This document shows positions 11,433 through 22,367 of a DNA stretch of 64,000 bases, in pieces. This DNA comes from Plantago ovata (lineage: Eukaryota > Streptophyta > Magnoliopsida > Lamiales > Plantaginaceae). The notes below the pieces were generated by a model. That model did not search any database. It saw nothing but the letters and a program-made list of their open reading frames with translations, and was not told where the DNA came from. The stretch lies in NCBI GenBank assembly GCA_028274465.1, contig CM051455.1, forward strand, positions 133,644,096-133,708,095, read 5' to 3'. The position numbers and the translations under genes are program-made. Every line of letters starts with the position of its first letter. Within the stretch, counting starts at the first letter, position 1.

Positions 11433-13273
11433 TCAGCTGGTACATGATCTAAAGGCTCCCCATTTCAACCCGAATCGAATTTCTTCTTTCTCACATTCGA
11501 TAATCCATTCACCATCGTCCTCATATTTAATTTCTTCTTTCTCAAATTCGACAACCGGATTAACATCTTCAACAAATTTTGACAATGGAGTAGACTGCCA
11601 CTGCTTTCCTTCTAACATCTCCAAATCAATTTCCTCCAGATCATACATTAGCAGCAGGCTCTCCATCTTATTCAAGCACTTTGCATTGTTCCGATTGAGC
11701 AGAAATAGCTCATGAAGAAGTTTTGCGCAGCTATAGCCATATGAATCGAGACGCCTTATACTAATGAAGGTTGGGCGGCAACACCGAAACAAAGCAAACA
11801 GAAGATCATGAGTTACAGGTGACATACCATTCTCGTTGCTGATCTTCAAATTCTCCACCACTTGTGTAGGTAAACATGGAAGATCTTCCACCCAAATAAG
11901 TTGGGTTTCTTCAACATTAATATTAAGAGATATCCTTGATAAGCTCAATTCTTTCAGGAACTCTCTCAACTTAACAAACCAGAAACTTTTAACAACTGGA
12001 AGCAAGCACGATAACTTCACTTTAGACTCCCATTCCATGGATGTAGTATGGAAATACAAGGAAGGGAAATGATCACATGTCTCAAATACAAACTTACGAA
12101 TATTTGGGACATCAAATTCTACTTTCTGCAGTTCCTTGTCAGGATGCAACTGGATGTACTCAAGTGAATGGCTTGAAATAAGTATATTACTTCCAAAGCC
12201 AGTGCAGTTGTCAAGAGTCAAATCCTTGAGACGAGGAAATCTAGAAGAGAAGTTACTGAAAAACTCACCGTAGACTATGACTTTTTTAACCACACAGAAC
12301 GTAATTTGTGAAACTCAGGCACATTAGTAGTTCCAAATGATACTTTAGGAGGAGGATAGCAGTGTTGAATGCGAAAAGCTACTAGGTTGACCAAATTGCT
12401 AACATTTATATTTGACACACCAGAGCAATATTCGATGTCCAAGTTCTCTAGAAAAGGACATCTTAGCAGAGGACATCTTAATAAAAGATCCCGAATAGCA
12501 TCTCCTCTTATATAAACATTGGAAAAACGTAATGACACGAGACGTGAACAAATCACTGTTTGATCCTTAACAGTTACAAAGCACCTACTTATAGATAAGT
12601 TGGTAAAAGATCTCATGGCGAACAACTCGGAAGGGAAATAAGAATATTCATTAACTATATCACCAAGTTGAAATTTGAAATCAAAGGTTTCAATTAATGG
12701 ACATCCTGAAAGAATATCTTCAATCACTCTATCCCAATATGGACCATGTAAACGCAGAGATACAAGAGATGGACAGAATACTTTACCGTCAAGGACATTG
12801 GAGTGATCTCTATTTCTCAAGTCCATTATTGATAAGTTGGTCAGAGATTTAATAGCCAAGATTTCGAGAAGAAGATGAAATGATATTCTGTGCCTCAAAT
12901 CAAGATCAGTGATACCCATTTCTGAAGCATCTGCAATCAATTCATCTATACCGTAGCCATTGGCGCCGCCGCCACGACCACCACAACGATAACTGTACTC
13001 ATCAAGAACCAACTTCTCCAACTTGATGTTGAATTGCTTGTATCTCTTGATTGTTTTCCCAACATAATTCCAGAAATCAGCAAGATCCTCTTCCTTGAAG
13101 CGAGAAGGATAATAATCATCGGCCTTGTATTTGAAAACGAGAATTGATCTAGTAGACCAAGCACTGTACCAAGATTTCGATAACAAGCACGTTGGAGCAG
13201 CATCTTCTACATCAAGAAAGGATTGTATGTGCTGAATGATTTCTTTTGGCAAATCCAATTCCATTTTCCCCAA
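11433..13273 (-). pseudogene. F-box/LRR gene, unit A copy, broken by one base
   Basis: This is a single-exon gene homologous along its whole length to the intact 611-residue copy at 18188-20023. It starts at 13273 (MGKMELDLPKEIIQHIQSFL, an F-box) and has leucine-rich repeat-like LENLDIEYC and FPSLYFHTTSMEW blocks. At about 12283-12291 the intact copy reads TTAACAAAAGTC while this one reads TTAAAAAAGTC. The one-base shortfall in an A-run ends the first frame in a stop at 12275, and the rest continues in another frame to 11433. It also has a five-residue internal repeat (RCPLL twice) and other changes. The break is in a homopolymer, so a sequencing error is possible. If real, it leaves a 332-residue F-box protein without its C-terminal LRRs. 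Confidence 0.85.
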
Positions 13274-13554
13274 TTTCTTTTTGACTCTCAGCTAGGTTTT
13301 TGGCTAAATCAAAATGATTAGGTATTTTGATTCTCAGCTAGGTTTTTATTTTTCTGACTAATCTCCTTTGAAGCTTCTTCATCAGTTCTTCTAGCCATAT
13401 AAAGATTAAGTTATGCAAAAGTCTCCTCTTCTGCTAATTCTTTTAAGTTTCTTTAATATAGTATTTTTCTGCTGTGTTTGTGCATTAAAACAAGGATTAG
13501 TCACATGGCATACACTTATTTTGTGAATTAAAAACTGCATACATTTTTAGTCAC

Positions 13555-13804
13555 ATGGCTGCAGCATATGCAGCTCTTTCTCTCACTCATGTCCTTAACA
13601 GAATTAAAATCCCAGCTGCCCAGCATCTTTTGACAACTTTCAAATACGATCTCTAGTTGATAAAGTTGGTTCCTTGAGGCTCGTTCTGAAAGAATAAGCA
13701 AATATTTTGAGAAAAGATTGATTGAAGCTGCTTTTGCAGCAGAAGACTCATTATGTGTTGTGGTTCAGCTTGATGCAATGTCCTCAGGTGGTGGGGATAA
13801 GTAC
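13555..13804 (+). pseudogene. NBS-LRR coiled-coil (Rx-N) start, unit A
   Basis: ATG at 13555 opens MAAAYAALSLTHVLNRI, the N-terminus of R1-type CC-NBS-LRR proteins. A stop follows after about 34 codons. The coiled-coil remainder resumes near 13684 (SERISKYFEKRLIEAA, FAAEDS, VVVQLDAMSSGGGDKY). Relative to unit B there are deletions, one of 6 bp within the AAED region. The sequence stops exactly at TAC 13802-13804, where a CACTA terminus begins. The NB-ARC part of such a gene appears at 23527 on the same strand. Confidence 0.75.
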
Positions 13805-14350
13805 CACTACAAGAAAAAACTAGATTTAGTGACACAAAAAAGCGTCACTATAGGGCTATATAGTGACACTGTTACCTATACTTACGCCTTTAATAAGGGT
13901 CTCAGGTGAAGGGGGTAATAGGTACATGATCTGTTGTGACGCTTAGGCGTCACTATAGAGGGGTGACTATATACATATGTGTTGAGACACTTTTCAGTGT
14001 CTATGTAGAAGGGAGCATTGAGTGACCCTTTCAGGCTTCACTAAAAATAACATAGCCGTTTTTAATTTATTACATAATTTTCATATCAAGCAAGCTCACA
14101 GAAATTAAAATACAATATTAAAACCAAAACATGGATCATTTATAAAATCAGGGAGCATTTTAAATCTGCAACTACATACCAAGAACTTCCAAATGAAATA
14201 AATCAATTACAAAAGCAATGAATCCAAGTTAAACTACATAAACAGAATATTTTATATACTTTACGATTAATAGTATGATTTGTAGATAAAGCCCGGCAGA
14301 TTACTATATCGGACCAACATATGCAAAAGAAAAAAATCAATGACGCTTAA

Positions 14351-14421
14351 GGGGTGTTGCGAGAATCGAACTCGCGACCTCTCGCAAAAGCGAAAATCAT
14401 TCCATTATAGACTAAACACCC
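14351..14421 (-). tRNA. tRNA-like sequence (probable pseudo-tRNA)
   Basis: On the minus strand a 71-nt sequence folds as a tRNA. The acceptor stem is a perfect 7 bp (GGGTGTT with AACACCC). The T arm is perfect (GCGAG, loop TTCGATT, CTCGC) and contains a B-box match (GTTCGATTC). The start fits an A box (TAGTCTA...GG). The anticodon stem pairs TTTCG with CGAGA, but the loop is only six bases (CTTTTG), one short of normal, so the anticodon cannot be assigned cleanly. The body resembles tRNA-Glu or tRNA-Lys. The short loop and weak D stem argue for a decayed or tRNA-derived sequence. It may be part of a SINE or of the surrounding CACTA-type element. Confidence 0.5.
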
Positions 14422-15804
14422 ATCAGGCATCAACTATTAGCAAAGACTATTGTATGACGTATCTATACGTATAAAATGTGGTCGAGAGCAATCCCAGACC
14501 ATAATGCACAGATTTCATTATGCCAAATATGATACTTAACTAGAAAAATTAAGATTGAAAAGATGTTAAGACATCTTGTAGTGGGAGTTGAAAAAAACTT
14601 CATCGACTCAGTAAATAATAGTGCAAATTTTAATATACCACATTGTTAACTTGTCAGGATAAATAATTGAACTTAATCTTCAGAAATAAGCACTTACCAG
14701 AAAATATCATGCCATACTCAGATACTTCAAAATTCTACTTCATTAATCCTCTGGAATACTGTTGTAAAGCATCCAGCTCAGCTAGCTGCCCCATTTTACC
14801 ATTCGCTTCCAATTCCAAAACCCACTCATAATAATACAAAGCTAATAAGAAACATGTAGGAAGACAAATCCCTAGTTCTGCCACTACCCCTAGGTTTTAA
14901 GAGAGAAATCATCCAAACAAGAGAAGCATCCAATACCTAAACCACAACCAGTCGAGCAAAAGATAACAAGGCATAAAATAATTTGCACACCAAAGAAGCT
15001 TGCAACTAAGTAACATATCTTTGATACAATAAAAGTGCTCCCTAACTTCTCTATTTCAATCAACCTCATTCTGGTGAAGATGTCATATATTATACAACAT
15101 TTTATATATTGGTCACATACCTGGAATAGTAAAAAACGGAAAACGGGTTGCCCATGACATGATGTGCTCTCAACTCGGAGCTTCAGAACCTACACGTTGA
15201 ATGTATCTTATGTTAATTGAGTCAAGAAGTATACTCTAAACGAGAGACTAAATTGCTTGCATAGGACAGAAACTGAATAAAGATGCATGAATGGATGTCG
15301 TTCACAAAACGTAACGCTTATAATACATTCCAAACCTGAATCATGTCAGACATGGAAACCTGCATATAACTGAAAGAATCTTACCTTCTATTTTAAAGCC
15401 CAATAACTGGGATAAAATAACTGTGCAATACAAATGAAAAAAGCACATTTCTCTCTATCTTGAGCTAGTATAAGACTCATTTTTCCAAGCTCTTCTAGAC
15501 TACGAAAACATAAATCCTAACGCTCAAACTCAACCACTCTGTCTAAGTGAAAACCCCATAAAACAGAAACCAGAAAATGCAAGGTCCAAATGGCAGAGCA
15601 CACTGTACCAAATAAAGACTTCTAATCATCTGTAGGAAAAGTAATGTAAAAAGTTAAAACTCATCATTTTGTCATCACTAACCGAAAAATCAAGATACTC
15701 AGACAAGTTGAGAACATGTGATAATTAAACTCATTTAATTTTATTAGATCCATATTCATTACATGTTATCCAACAAGTCCGGTGGTGTTGAAGAAATATA
15801 TATT

Positions 15805-16271
15805 TCAGCAGTATATATTTCTTGAATAATACTCATTATATTTCTTTCGTGTCATCTCAGGAACATTATGCTGGAAATAAGATGAGTTCAAGATAATTGC
15901 CCTCTTCTGCAGTTCTTCACGTTCAGCAATCATGAGTTCATGCTGGCAAGTAAAATGGCATGTCAGAATTAATATGAAAGAAAGCAGACAAACAATTTTA
16001 AAGGGTTTATCAGAAGGCATATTCAAGTCTGGTCTCTTTGTCTTTTCATCAAAAATGTTCCATAAGACTAAATATATCCCTTAGCATCCAAGATAATAAG
16101 CTGGTTTCGATTTTACGTATGTTATTGTATTAGACTGATAAGATCTTTTTGCTTGCAGCATGTAGTTTTACCTTTTTCGGCCCTGATCCTTGTTATGCTT
16201 CTCTCGAACCTCGTTCAAGCTGCTTCATCTCCTTCACATTTAAAGAGGCCAAGCCTTCACCAATGAGATGC
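15805..16271 (-). pseudogene. MADS-box (AGAMOUS/STK-like) K-domain exon fragments
   Basis: Two exon relics lie on the minus strand. Exon 16271-16172 has a good acceptor (TTTCACAG) and donor (GTAAAA). It reads IGEGLASLNVKEMKQLERG and then, after small indels, ITRIRAEK, matching the K domain of AG/STK-clade MADS proteins (GEALGSLNLKELKNLE...GISRIRSKK). The next exon starts at 15942 after TTGCCAG and reads HELMIAEREELQKR, matching the short HELLxAEIEYLQKRE exon. It then runs on without a donor into unrelated sequence to a stop at 15805. The frameshift and absence of the MADS domain show it is a dead fragment. It was probably carried in by a mobile element. Confidence 0.7.
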
Positions 16272-17058
16272 CTGTGAAAGAGGATGCATCGGTTTGAGCA
16301 TGTTATAGAAAATGATTTGTTGTACCTGTGTGTATATATAACAGGCAACTTCTTTAAATTATGCAAGGTTCATATTCTGACACATGATATTAATAGAGTT
16401 TCATACTTGAGTTCATATACGATACAGATTTTCATGTTCAAACACACTCACTTGGACACTTCATTTTGTTACTTAGTTTCTTTTTTTTTTTTTATATTAA
16501 GTATTCTACTGAAATAGATAAACAATGTCATATTGCAGCTCCTAAAATTACCAAACTGCATGACATCCTTTCCTTTCAATTTCGGATCTTTAAATCTAGC
16601 AAATACAGCCTCAATTTATAAATAGGAACCAACGGAAATACCGAATCAAATGGAATGTATATAAATCATTTAATTTTGAAAATAGCCCCTAGAAAAAAAC
16701 AGATAATTATAAACCTAACCTAATCAACGGGGAAAAATGGAATTAGCTATCTCATTTAAGAGGAGTGTAGAGATAACCTGTTACTTAATGAATTGGAGAA
16801 GAAGTTTCGCTCAATCGAAGCCATCATCGTCGAGCTCTGAGCACCCTTCCTTATACATGAGAGCTTTGAAATTGAAATTAAAATTTGGGAATGTTGAATT
16901 GAAATGATCCAACTGGACCAAGATCATCCAAGCATAATAGGACCGAGACTATAAAACTGGACCAGACCGCACCGTATATATTACGGCCCGGTTTGGGGAA
17001 ATTAAGATTATGTGTCCAGTCCAGTTCCGTCTAAACCCATAATTTTTCCAGAACCGGA

Positions 17059-17319
17059 CCGGGACGGGGCTGGTAAGACTACTTTAGTTACCGATCTTTA
17101 TTATTATCCATTTGTTGTCAACCATTTTCAAGTTCGGGAATGGGCATATATCTCACAATTTCCCATGAGGGAAGTTGCTCTTTCCCTTCTCTACGTGACA
17201 TCATCGATTACAATGTTGATGTGGTTGAAAACGATATCGAATTCTTTAGAGTTAATCTAGGACAACCGTGGTTGCTCTTGCTTATCGCATCGATCCATTG
17301 GACATTCATGGCTGAATAC
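17059..17319 (+). pseudogene. NBS-LRR P-loop fragment
   Basis: The frame reads GAGKTTLVTDLYYYPF, VVNHFQVREWAYIS and PMREVALSLLY, the P-loop and start of the NB-ARC domain. It matches 23700-23870 over nearly 200 bp. Upstream, the sequence changes abruptly to GGACCGG-rich repeat-like DNA (about 16910-17057) and downstream it runs into the F-box duplication unit. It is only a scrap of the ATPase domain. Confidence 0.75.
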
Positions 17320-20300
17320 CAATACTGACAATTACATTGGAAGTAGCAGGCAGCTCTACTGCAGTAATCTTGCTCCAGTATAAGCTCCGAGTGAAGTGGA
17401 CAAGGATGCCATCATGTGTTTCATTGAATTGATCAGGTTATGTTTAACACGCTCACGCACAACACAAGTCAGGCAGGTACTAAGTTTTGGATAAGGGACA
17501 TGTCCCAACCTAGATGCACACTTTGACATTTGAAATAAAGTTGCTACAATCAACCGAGTCATTTTGCTTCTGAGAATCCAAACTTCAAAAGGTATAGACC
17601 ACTGTGAGTAAATAAACAGACACAAAGTCACACCCTTTTTCTTCTTTTTTTTGAATCAGTAAAAAATTTATTAATAATGGGATCAACTTCAGTACAAAAG
17701 AGTAAAACAAATACTCTTAGAAATACAGCAATCAGAACCTCAAAGCTCAAAAGGCTACCAGCCAAAAACAAAGTAAAAATACAACCTCCAAAATCCAAAC
17801 CCTAACTCACCATAGAGGCCAAACCAAAACAAGTGAATAGCACAATAAAACCCAAACACGATACAGAGGACTAGACCCACTCGAAGGCGTACTTCTCAGA
17901 ATCAACCTACGTCAAAGCCTTGCAGATACAAACCATGCAGAAGGCCACCAATAAATAATGCCAACATGTTTCCAGCCCTTGATAGACCAAAAACCAACTG
18001 AACGTACCACCTTATTTTATGAATGCAATAGTACTCAGCCACAACATCAGCTCCACAAATACATACTAATGTAGAGAAGAAAACAAATCAAATGCAAACT
18101 CATAATAGCAATTCATATGAAGTAAATTAACAGAGGACCATCTTAATTACTACCATGGAATTGAAGCTAGCTAGCCACGAGGTCAGTTCAGATGGTACAT
18201 GATCTAAAGGCTCCCCATTTCAACCGGAAGCGAATTTCTTCTTCCTCAAATTCAAAAACCGGATCTGGATAGTCATCAAATTCAAAAAAAAAATTCTCAC
18301 AGTCGAAAACTGGATCGACATCTTCAACAAATTTTGACAATGGAGTGGACTGCCACTGGTTTCCTTCTAGCATCTCCAAATCAATTTCCTCCAGATCATA
18401 CATTAGCAGCAGGCTCTCCATCTTATTCAAGCACTTAGCAAAATTTGCATTGTTCTGATTAATCAGAAATAGCTCATGAAGAAGTTTTGCGCAGCTATAG
18501 CCGTATGGGTGGAGATGCTTCATACTAATGAAGGTTGGGCGGCAACACCGAAACAAAGCACACAGAAGATCATGAGTTACAGGTGTTGGCGTACCGTTGT
18601 TGATCTTTAAATACTCCACCACTGGTGTTGGTAAACATGGAAGATCTTTCACCCAAACAAGTTGCGTTTCTTTGACATTAATATTGAGAGATATTCTCGA
18701 TAAGCTCAACTCTTCCAGGAACTCTCTCAACTTAACAAACCAAAAACTTTTCACAACTGGAAGCGAGCACGATAACCTCACTTTAGTCTCCCATTCCATG
18801 GATGTAGTATGGAAAGACAGGGAAGGGAAGTGATCGCATGTCTCAAGTACAAACTTACGAATATTTGGAACATCAAATTCCACTTTCTGCAGTTCCTTGT
18901 CAGGACGCAACTGGATGTACTCGAGCGAATGGATTGAAATATGTATACTACTTCCAAAGCCAGTGCAGTGGTCAAGAGTCAAATCCTTGAGACAAGGAAA
19001 TCTAGACGAGAAGTTACTGAAAAACTCACCCTTGACAACGACTTTTGTTAACCACACAGAACGTAATTTGTGAAACTCAGGCACATCAATATATCCAAAT
19101 GATACTTTAGGAGGAGGATAGCAGTGTTGAATGCGAATAGCTACTAGGTTGACCAATTTGCTGACATTTATATTTGACATACCATAGCAATATTCAATGT
19201 CCAAGTTCTCTAGCAAAGGACATCTTAGCAGAGGAATTCTTAATAAACGATCCCCAACGCTTATATAAACATTGGAAAAACATAATGACACGAGATGTGA
19301 ACAAATCACTGTTTGACCCGAAAATTTGACTGTGCACCCACTTATAGATAAGTTGGTAAAAGATCTCATGGCAAACAACTCAGAAGGGAAATGAGAAATT
19401 TCATTAAGTATATCACCAAGTTGAAATATGAAATCAAAGGTTTCAATGGATGCACAACCTGAAAGAATATGTCTAATCACTGTGTCAGCCCAATATGGGC
19501 CATGTAAGCGTAGAGATACAAGAGATGGACAGAATACTTTACCGTCAAGGGCGTATCTGTAGTCTGTATTTCTCAAGTCCCTTATTGATAACTTGGTCAA
19601 CGATTGAATGGCCAAGATTTCAAGAAGAAGATCATATGATATTCTGTGCCTCAAATCAAGATCAGTTACACCCATTGCTGAAGCATCTGCAATCAATTCA
19701 TGTATACTGTAGCCATCACCGCCACGACCACCATAACGATAACTGTACTCATCAAGAACCAACTTCTCCAACTTGATGTTGAATTGCTGGTATCTCTTGA
19801 TTGTTTTCCCAACATAATTCCAGAAATCAGCAAAATCCTCTTCCTTGAAGCGAGAAGGATAACAATCATCGGCCTTGTATGTGAAAACGAGAATTGATCT
19901 AGTAGACCAAGCACTGTGCCAAGATTTCGATAACAGGCAAGTTCGAGCAGCTTCTTCTCCATCAAGAAATGATTGTATGTGTTGAATGATTCCCTTTGGC
20001 AAATCCAATTCCATTTTCCCCAATTTCTTTTTGACTCTCAGCTAGGTTTTTGGCTGAATCAAAATGATTAGGTATTTTGATTCTTAGCTAGGTTTTTTTT
20101 TCTGACTAATCTCCTTTGAAGCTTCTTCATCAGTTCTTCTAGTCATATATAGATTAAGTTATGCAAAAGTCTCCTCTTCTGCTAATTATTTAATGTTTCT
20201 TTAATATATAGCTTTTGCTTGCAGGTAAGAATCATCTGAAAAAATGCATACATTTTTCTACTGTCTTTGTGCATTTAAACAAGGATTAGTCACATGGCAT

Positions 20301-20463
20301 GCATTTTTTTGTGCATTAAAAAAATGCATACATGTTTAGTCACATGGCTGCAGCATATGCAGCTCTTGTTTCTCTCATTAATGTCCTTAACATAATTCAA
20401 CATCCCAGCTGCCCGGCATCATTTGACAACTTTCCAATACGATCACTAGTCTATCAAGTTGGT
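17320..20463. repeat. Segmental duplication, unit B
   Basis: This is the direct partner of 10539-13804, carrying the intact F-box/LRR copy. It lies between the CACTA-type end at 13805 and the candidate right end at 23523. Confidence 0.85.
18188..20023 (-). CDS. F-box/LRR protein, intact copy
   Basis: This is an uninterrupted 611-residue single-exon frame starting at MGKMELDLPKGI. Residues about 4-45 form an F-box (LPKGIIQHIQSFLDGEEAARTCLLSKSWHSAW). This is the part that would bind SKP1/ASK in an SCF ubiquitin ligase. The remainder is leucine-rich with repeat-like units (LTKLSIRDL, CPSLVSLRLHG, CPLLENLDIEYC, FPCLKDLTLDHC) that would form a substrate-binding LRR surface. No clear C-terminal FBD domain is seen; the tail is acidic (residues about 570-600). 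The substrate is unknown. Its promoter is duplicated along with it (20024-20300), and it points away from the NBS-LRR coiled-coil relic at 20344. The F-box/LRR call is firm on sequence pattern, and expression is unknown. Confidence 0.88.
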   Translation of the reverse strand: MGKMELDLPKGIIQHIQSFLDGEEAARTCLLSKSWHSAWSTRSILVFTYKADDCYPSRFKEEDFADFWNYVGKTIKRYQQFNIKLEKLVLDEYSYRYGGRGGDGYSIHELIADASAMGVTDLDLRHRISYDLLLEILAIQSLTKLSIRDLRNTDYRYALDGKVFCPSLVSLRLHGPYWADTVIRHILSGCASIETFDFIFQLGDILNEISHFPSELFAMRSFTNLSISGCTVKFSGQTVICSHLVSLCFSNVYISVGDRLLRIPLLRCPLLENLDIEYCYGMSNINVSKLVNLVAIRIQHCYPPPKVSFGYIDVPEFHKLRSVWLTKVVVKGEFFSNFSSRFPCLKDLTLDHCTGFGSSIHISIHSLEYIQLRPDKELQKVEFDVPNIRKFVLETCDHFPSLSFHTTSMEWETKVRLSCSLPVVKSFWFVKLREFLEELSLSRISLNINVKETQLVWVKDLPCLPTPVVEYLKINNGTPTPVTHDLLCALFRCCRPTFISMKHLHPYGYSCAKLLHELFLINQNNANFAKCLNKMESLLLMYDLEEIDLEMLEGNQWQSTPLSKFVEDVDPVFDCENFFFEFDDYPDPVFEFEEEEIRFRLKWGAFRSCTI

Positions 20464-20490
20464 TTCTTTGTTGAATTTCTTAAGGTTAAA
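20344..20490 (+). pseudogene. NBS-LRR coiled-coil start, unit B part 1
   Basis: ATG at 20344 reads MAAAYAALVSLINVLNIIQ, then FPIRSLVYQVGFFVEFLK, a cleaner version of the R1-type N-terminus than the unit A copy. Coding similarity then stops; about 1.2 kb of unrelated sequence follows before the coiled coil resumes at 21679. It is broken, so not functional. Confidence 0.75.
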
Positions 20491-20500
20491 TTGCACGTTT

Positions 20501-20547
20501 GGTCCTCCAGTCTACATGGCACCGGTCCTCCAGTCTACATGGCACCG
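20501..20547. repeat. Perfect 24-bp tandem duplication
   Basis: GGTCCTCCAGTCTACATGGC with its following ACC(G) occurs twice back to back just after the coiled-coil part 1 relic. Confidence 0.85.
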
Positions 20548-20617
20548 AATTGTGTTTGATGTGTTGAATAGGTAAATTGGTGAACTACGAAACGAACTAT
20601 GGCCAATTGAGAAGGTT

Positions 20618-20637
20618 GGGGGGGGGGGGGGGGGGGG
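20618..20637 (+). repeat. Homopolymer run of 20 G
   Basis: An uninterrupted G20 run follows AAGGTT. It is a potential G-quadruplex and a likely place for length errors in sequencing or replication. Confidence 0.95.
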
Positions 20638-21678
20638 ATTTTCCCTCCAAAATTATAATTTCCAATTCTTTACATGAACCTTAAACTCTTCAATTCCACC
20701 CACAAATCCTCCAAAGCTTTGCAAATTCTCCCAAAATTTCAATTCTGTAACTTCCGTTATTAATGTTCATGTCTTATTCTGTGTAAACTTTGATAAACTT
20801 CATTCTTGATTTGAGTGATTTTAGGAAACCAGTAATAGTGGTTCTGTTACTTCTGTATATAAGCCTTACTTTGGTGGATTTGATGATAGCTAAGAACTGT
20901 TAGTAGTACTTTTCTGAACCGAATAATACTCCAAGCTGAATTACATCACAGCATAAAGAAAACATCCCAAAGTAACTCATATATACAAATAAGCAAAGCC
21001 ATCCGTGTGTTCATCAAAACAACACAAATACGCAAAAGTGAAAAAGAAAAGAAAACAGAGGAACTTTTTTCTTTAGAAACTGTTAAAAAATTTATTACTT
21101 GAGTTGAAAAATTCCCACAACCGGTCTACTAAGTTACAATCAAATTAATACAAAACACAAGGGCCTGCCAACGTGAGTTAACACCCAGGGAGCAAAAGCA
21201 AAAACACCTCGAAATCCAATGTTACCAAGCTTCAATGCCAAACAACACTTGAGTTCCCAAGATTAAAGTAAAAAACAGTCCCTTAGCACCACCAAACGGC
21301 TCCCCAGTGCCAACAAACAAAAGCGTCACACTGCTCCAAAAGAAAGTCAAACGGGGTCTCCACTCAACCGAATGATTACCTCGTCTCACACACTCCTCCA
21401 ATAGTCATGCTCTTATACCCTATACTAGCAAGAAAACAAGTGGTACAAAATTTAAGATAAGCTCATAGTTAACTCCAAATACGCGCTAGTATCAACACTC
21501 ATCCACCCTATGCCTCGATGAAGCAAGTGGCAAGCAATTTAGAGTGTTGTCTCAGCCTAAAAGGGGGCTAACTATAACTTATCCTTCCACACCACCCTAT
21601 GCTCGCAAGCCGGTAAGTGGAAAGTAATTTAAAGCTTAATCTTTGACAAGAGAATGAGTGACAAAACACCAAACAATT

Positions 21679-21805
21679 GTTCTGAAAGAATAAGCAAAGA
21701 TTTTGAGAAAAGATTGATTGAAGATGCCTTTGCAGCAGAAGACTTATTAGAAACTTGTGTCGTGGTTCAGCTTGATACAATGTCCTCAGGTAATGGGGAT
21801 ATATT
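21679..21805 (+). pseudogene. NBS-LRR coiled-coil remainder, unit B part 2
   Basis: The sequence reads SERISKDFEKRLIEDAFAAE, DLLETC, VVVQLDTMSSGNGD, matching 13684-13800 of unit A and retaining the six bases that unit A lost. It is separated from part 1 by 20491-21678. That gap contains a poly-T-led segment (about 21066) resembling a retroelement 3' end and otherwise nothing recognisable. Confidence 0.7.
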
Positions 21806-22236
21806 TTTCTAATTTCTTCTATCAGGATAAGAAAGTAGTTCCAGAACTCAGGTTAATTCATCGTCTCCAAGTCGTATTTTGACAGTGAGGAAATAGCATC
21901 TAGAAAGAGTGCAACCTACACTGGTAATATTTGAACCCATAGCATAACCAGAAGTCCAGAACTCAGTTTTACCAATCAAGCTAAGCATCATTAGTCAACT
22001 ACATATATTCTTGGAATGATTCTTTACTACAATTAGTATTGTCAGTTGTACACGTATAAACATAAGATGATCCTACACACAGTAATACAGCAGTTCTCCT
22101 ATGCCATGATTGATCACGTTCATAATACTTGCAAACAACCAATACAATATACAATATCCGGACACAATACAAATCCAGAACCACCTCAACCAACAAAGAG
22201 AATGGCAAGAGAAAGATAAAAGGGGATCGCACTAAC

Positions 22237-22367
22237 CTGAAATATCAGATTTGCTTTAACATGAGGATCATCCAGAAGAATATGGATCAACCTTGTATGG
22301 CACCCTGTCTTCGTCAAGTTCAATGCAGCCACTGTCTTCAAGATCCTCAAACGTGCTTTGCACTATG
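22237..22367 (-). pseudogene. ASCC3/DExH14-like helicase fragment (Sec63 region)
   Basis: On the minus strand, after acceptor TTTTGTAACAG, the frame reads IVQSTFEDLEDSGCIELDED, matching the LVQ(N/S)TFEDLEDSGCI segment of DExH14/ASCC3-type RNA helicases. After a frame change it reads LLDDPHVKANLIFQ, which in the full protein lies well downstream (LDDPHVKANLLFQ), then donor GTTAGT. The segment between these two motifs is missing. This deletion plus frame change makes it a rearranged fragment. The similarity is from memory of the family. Confidence 0.55.

Larger units (their letters stand above)
10539..13804. repeat. Segmental duplication, unit A
   Basis: About 3.2 kb here is repeated in direct orientation at 17320-20463, with the coiled-coil remainder at 21679-21805. 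Shared order is: an untranslated block beginning CAATACTGAC, a poly-T-led segment, an F-box/LRR gene on the minus strand, its promoter, and the start of an NBS-LRR coiled-coil domain on the plus strand. The copies differ by scattered substitutions and indels, so the duplication is not recent. Confidence 0.85.

Noticed and set aside
14351..14421. Functional tRNA gene
   Set aside because: The anticodon loop is six bases and no anticodon can be assigned, so it is listed as tRNA-like rather than a working gene.
14574..14583. Alternative right end (CTTGTAGTG) for the CACTA-type element
   Set aside because: Ten bases match the left end inverted, but the flank is GGA rather than TAC and NBS-LRR sequence does not resume; kept as a caveat only.
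10858..18060. Poly-T-led segments at 10853 and 17640 as independent LINE insertions
   Set aside because: They lie at equivalent places in the duplicated units, so they were copied with the unit; there is also no reverse transcriptase sequence.
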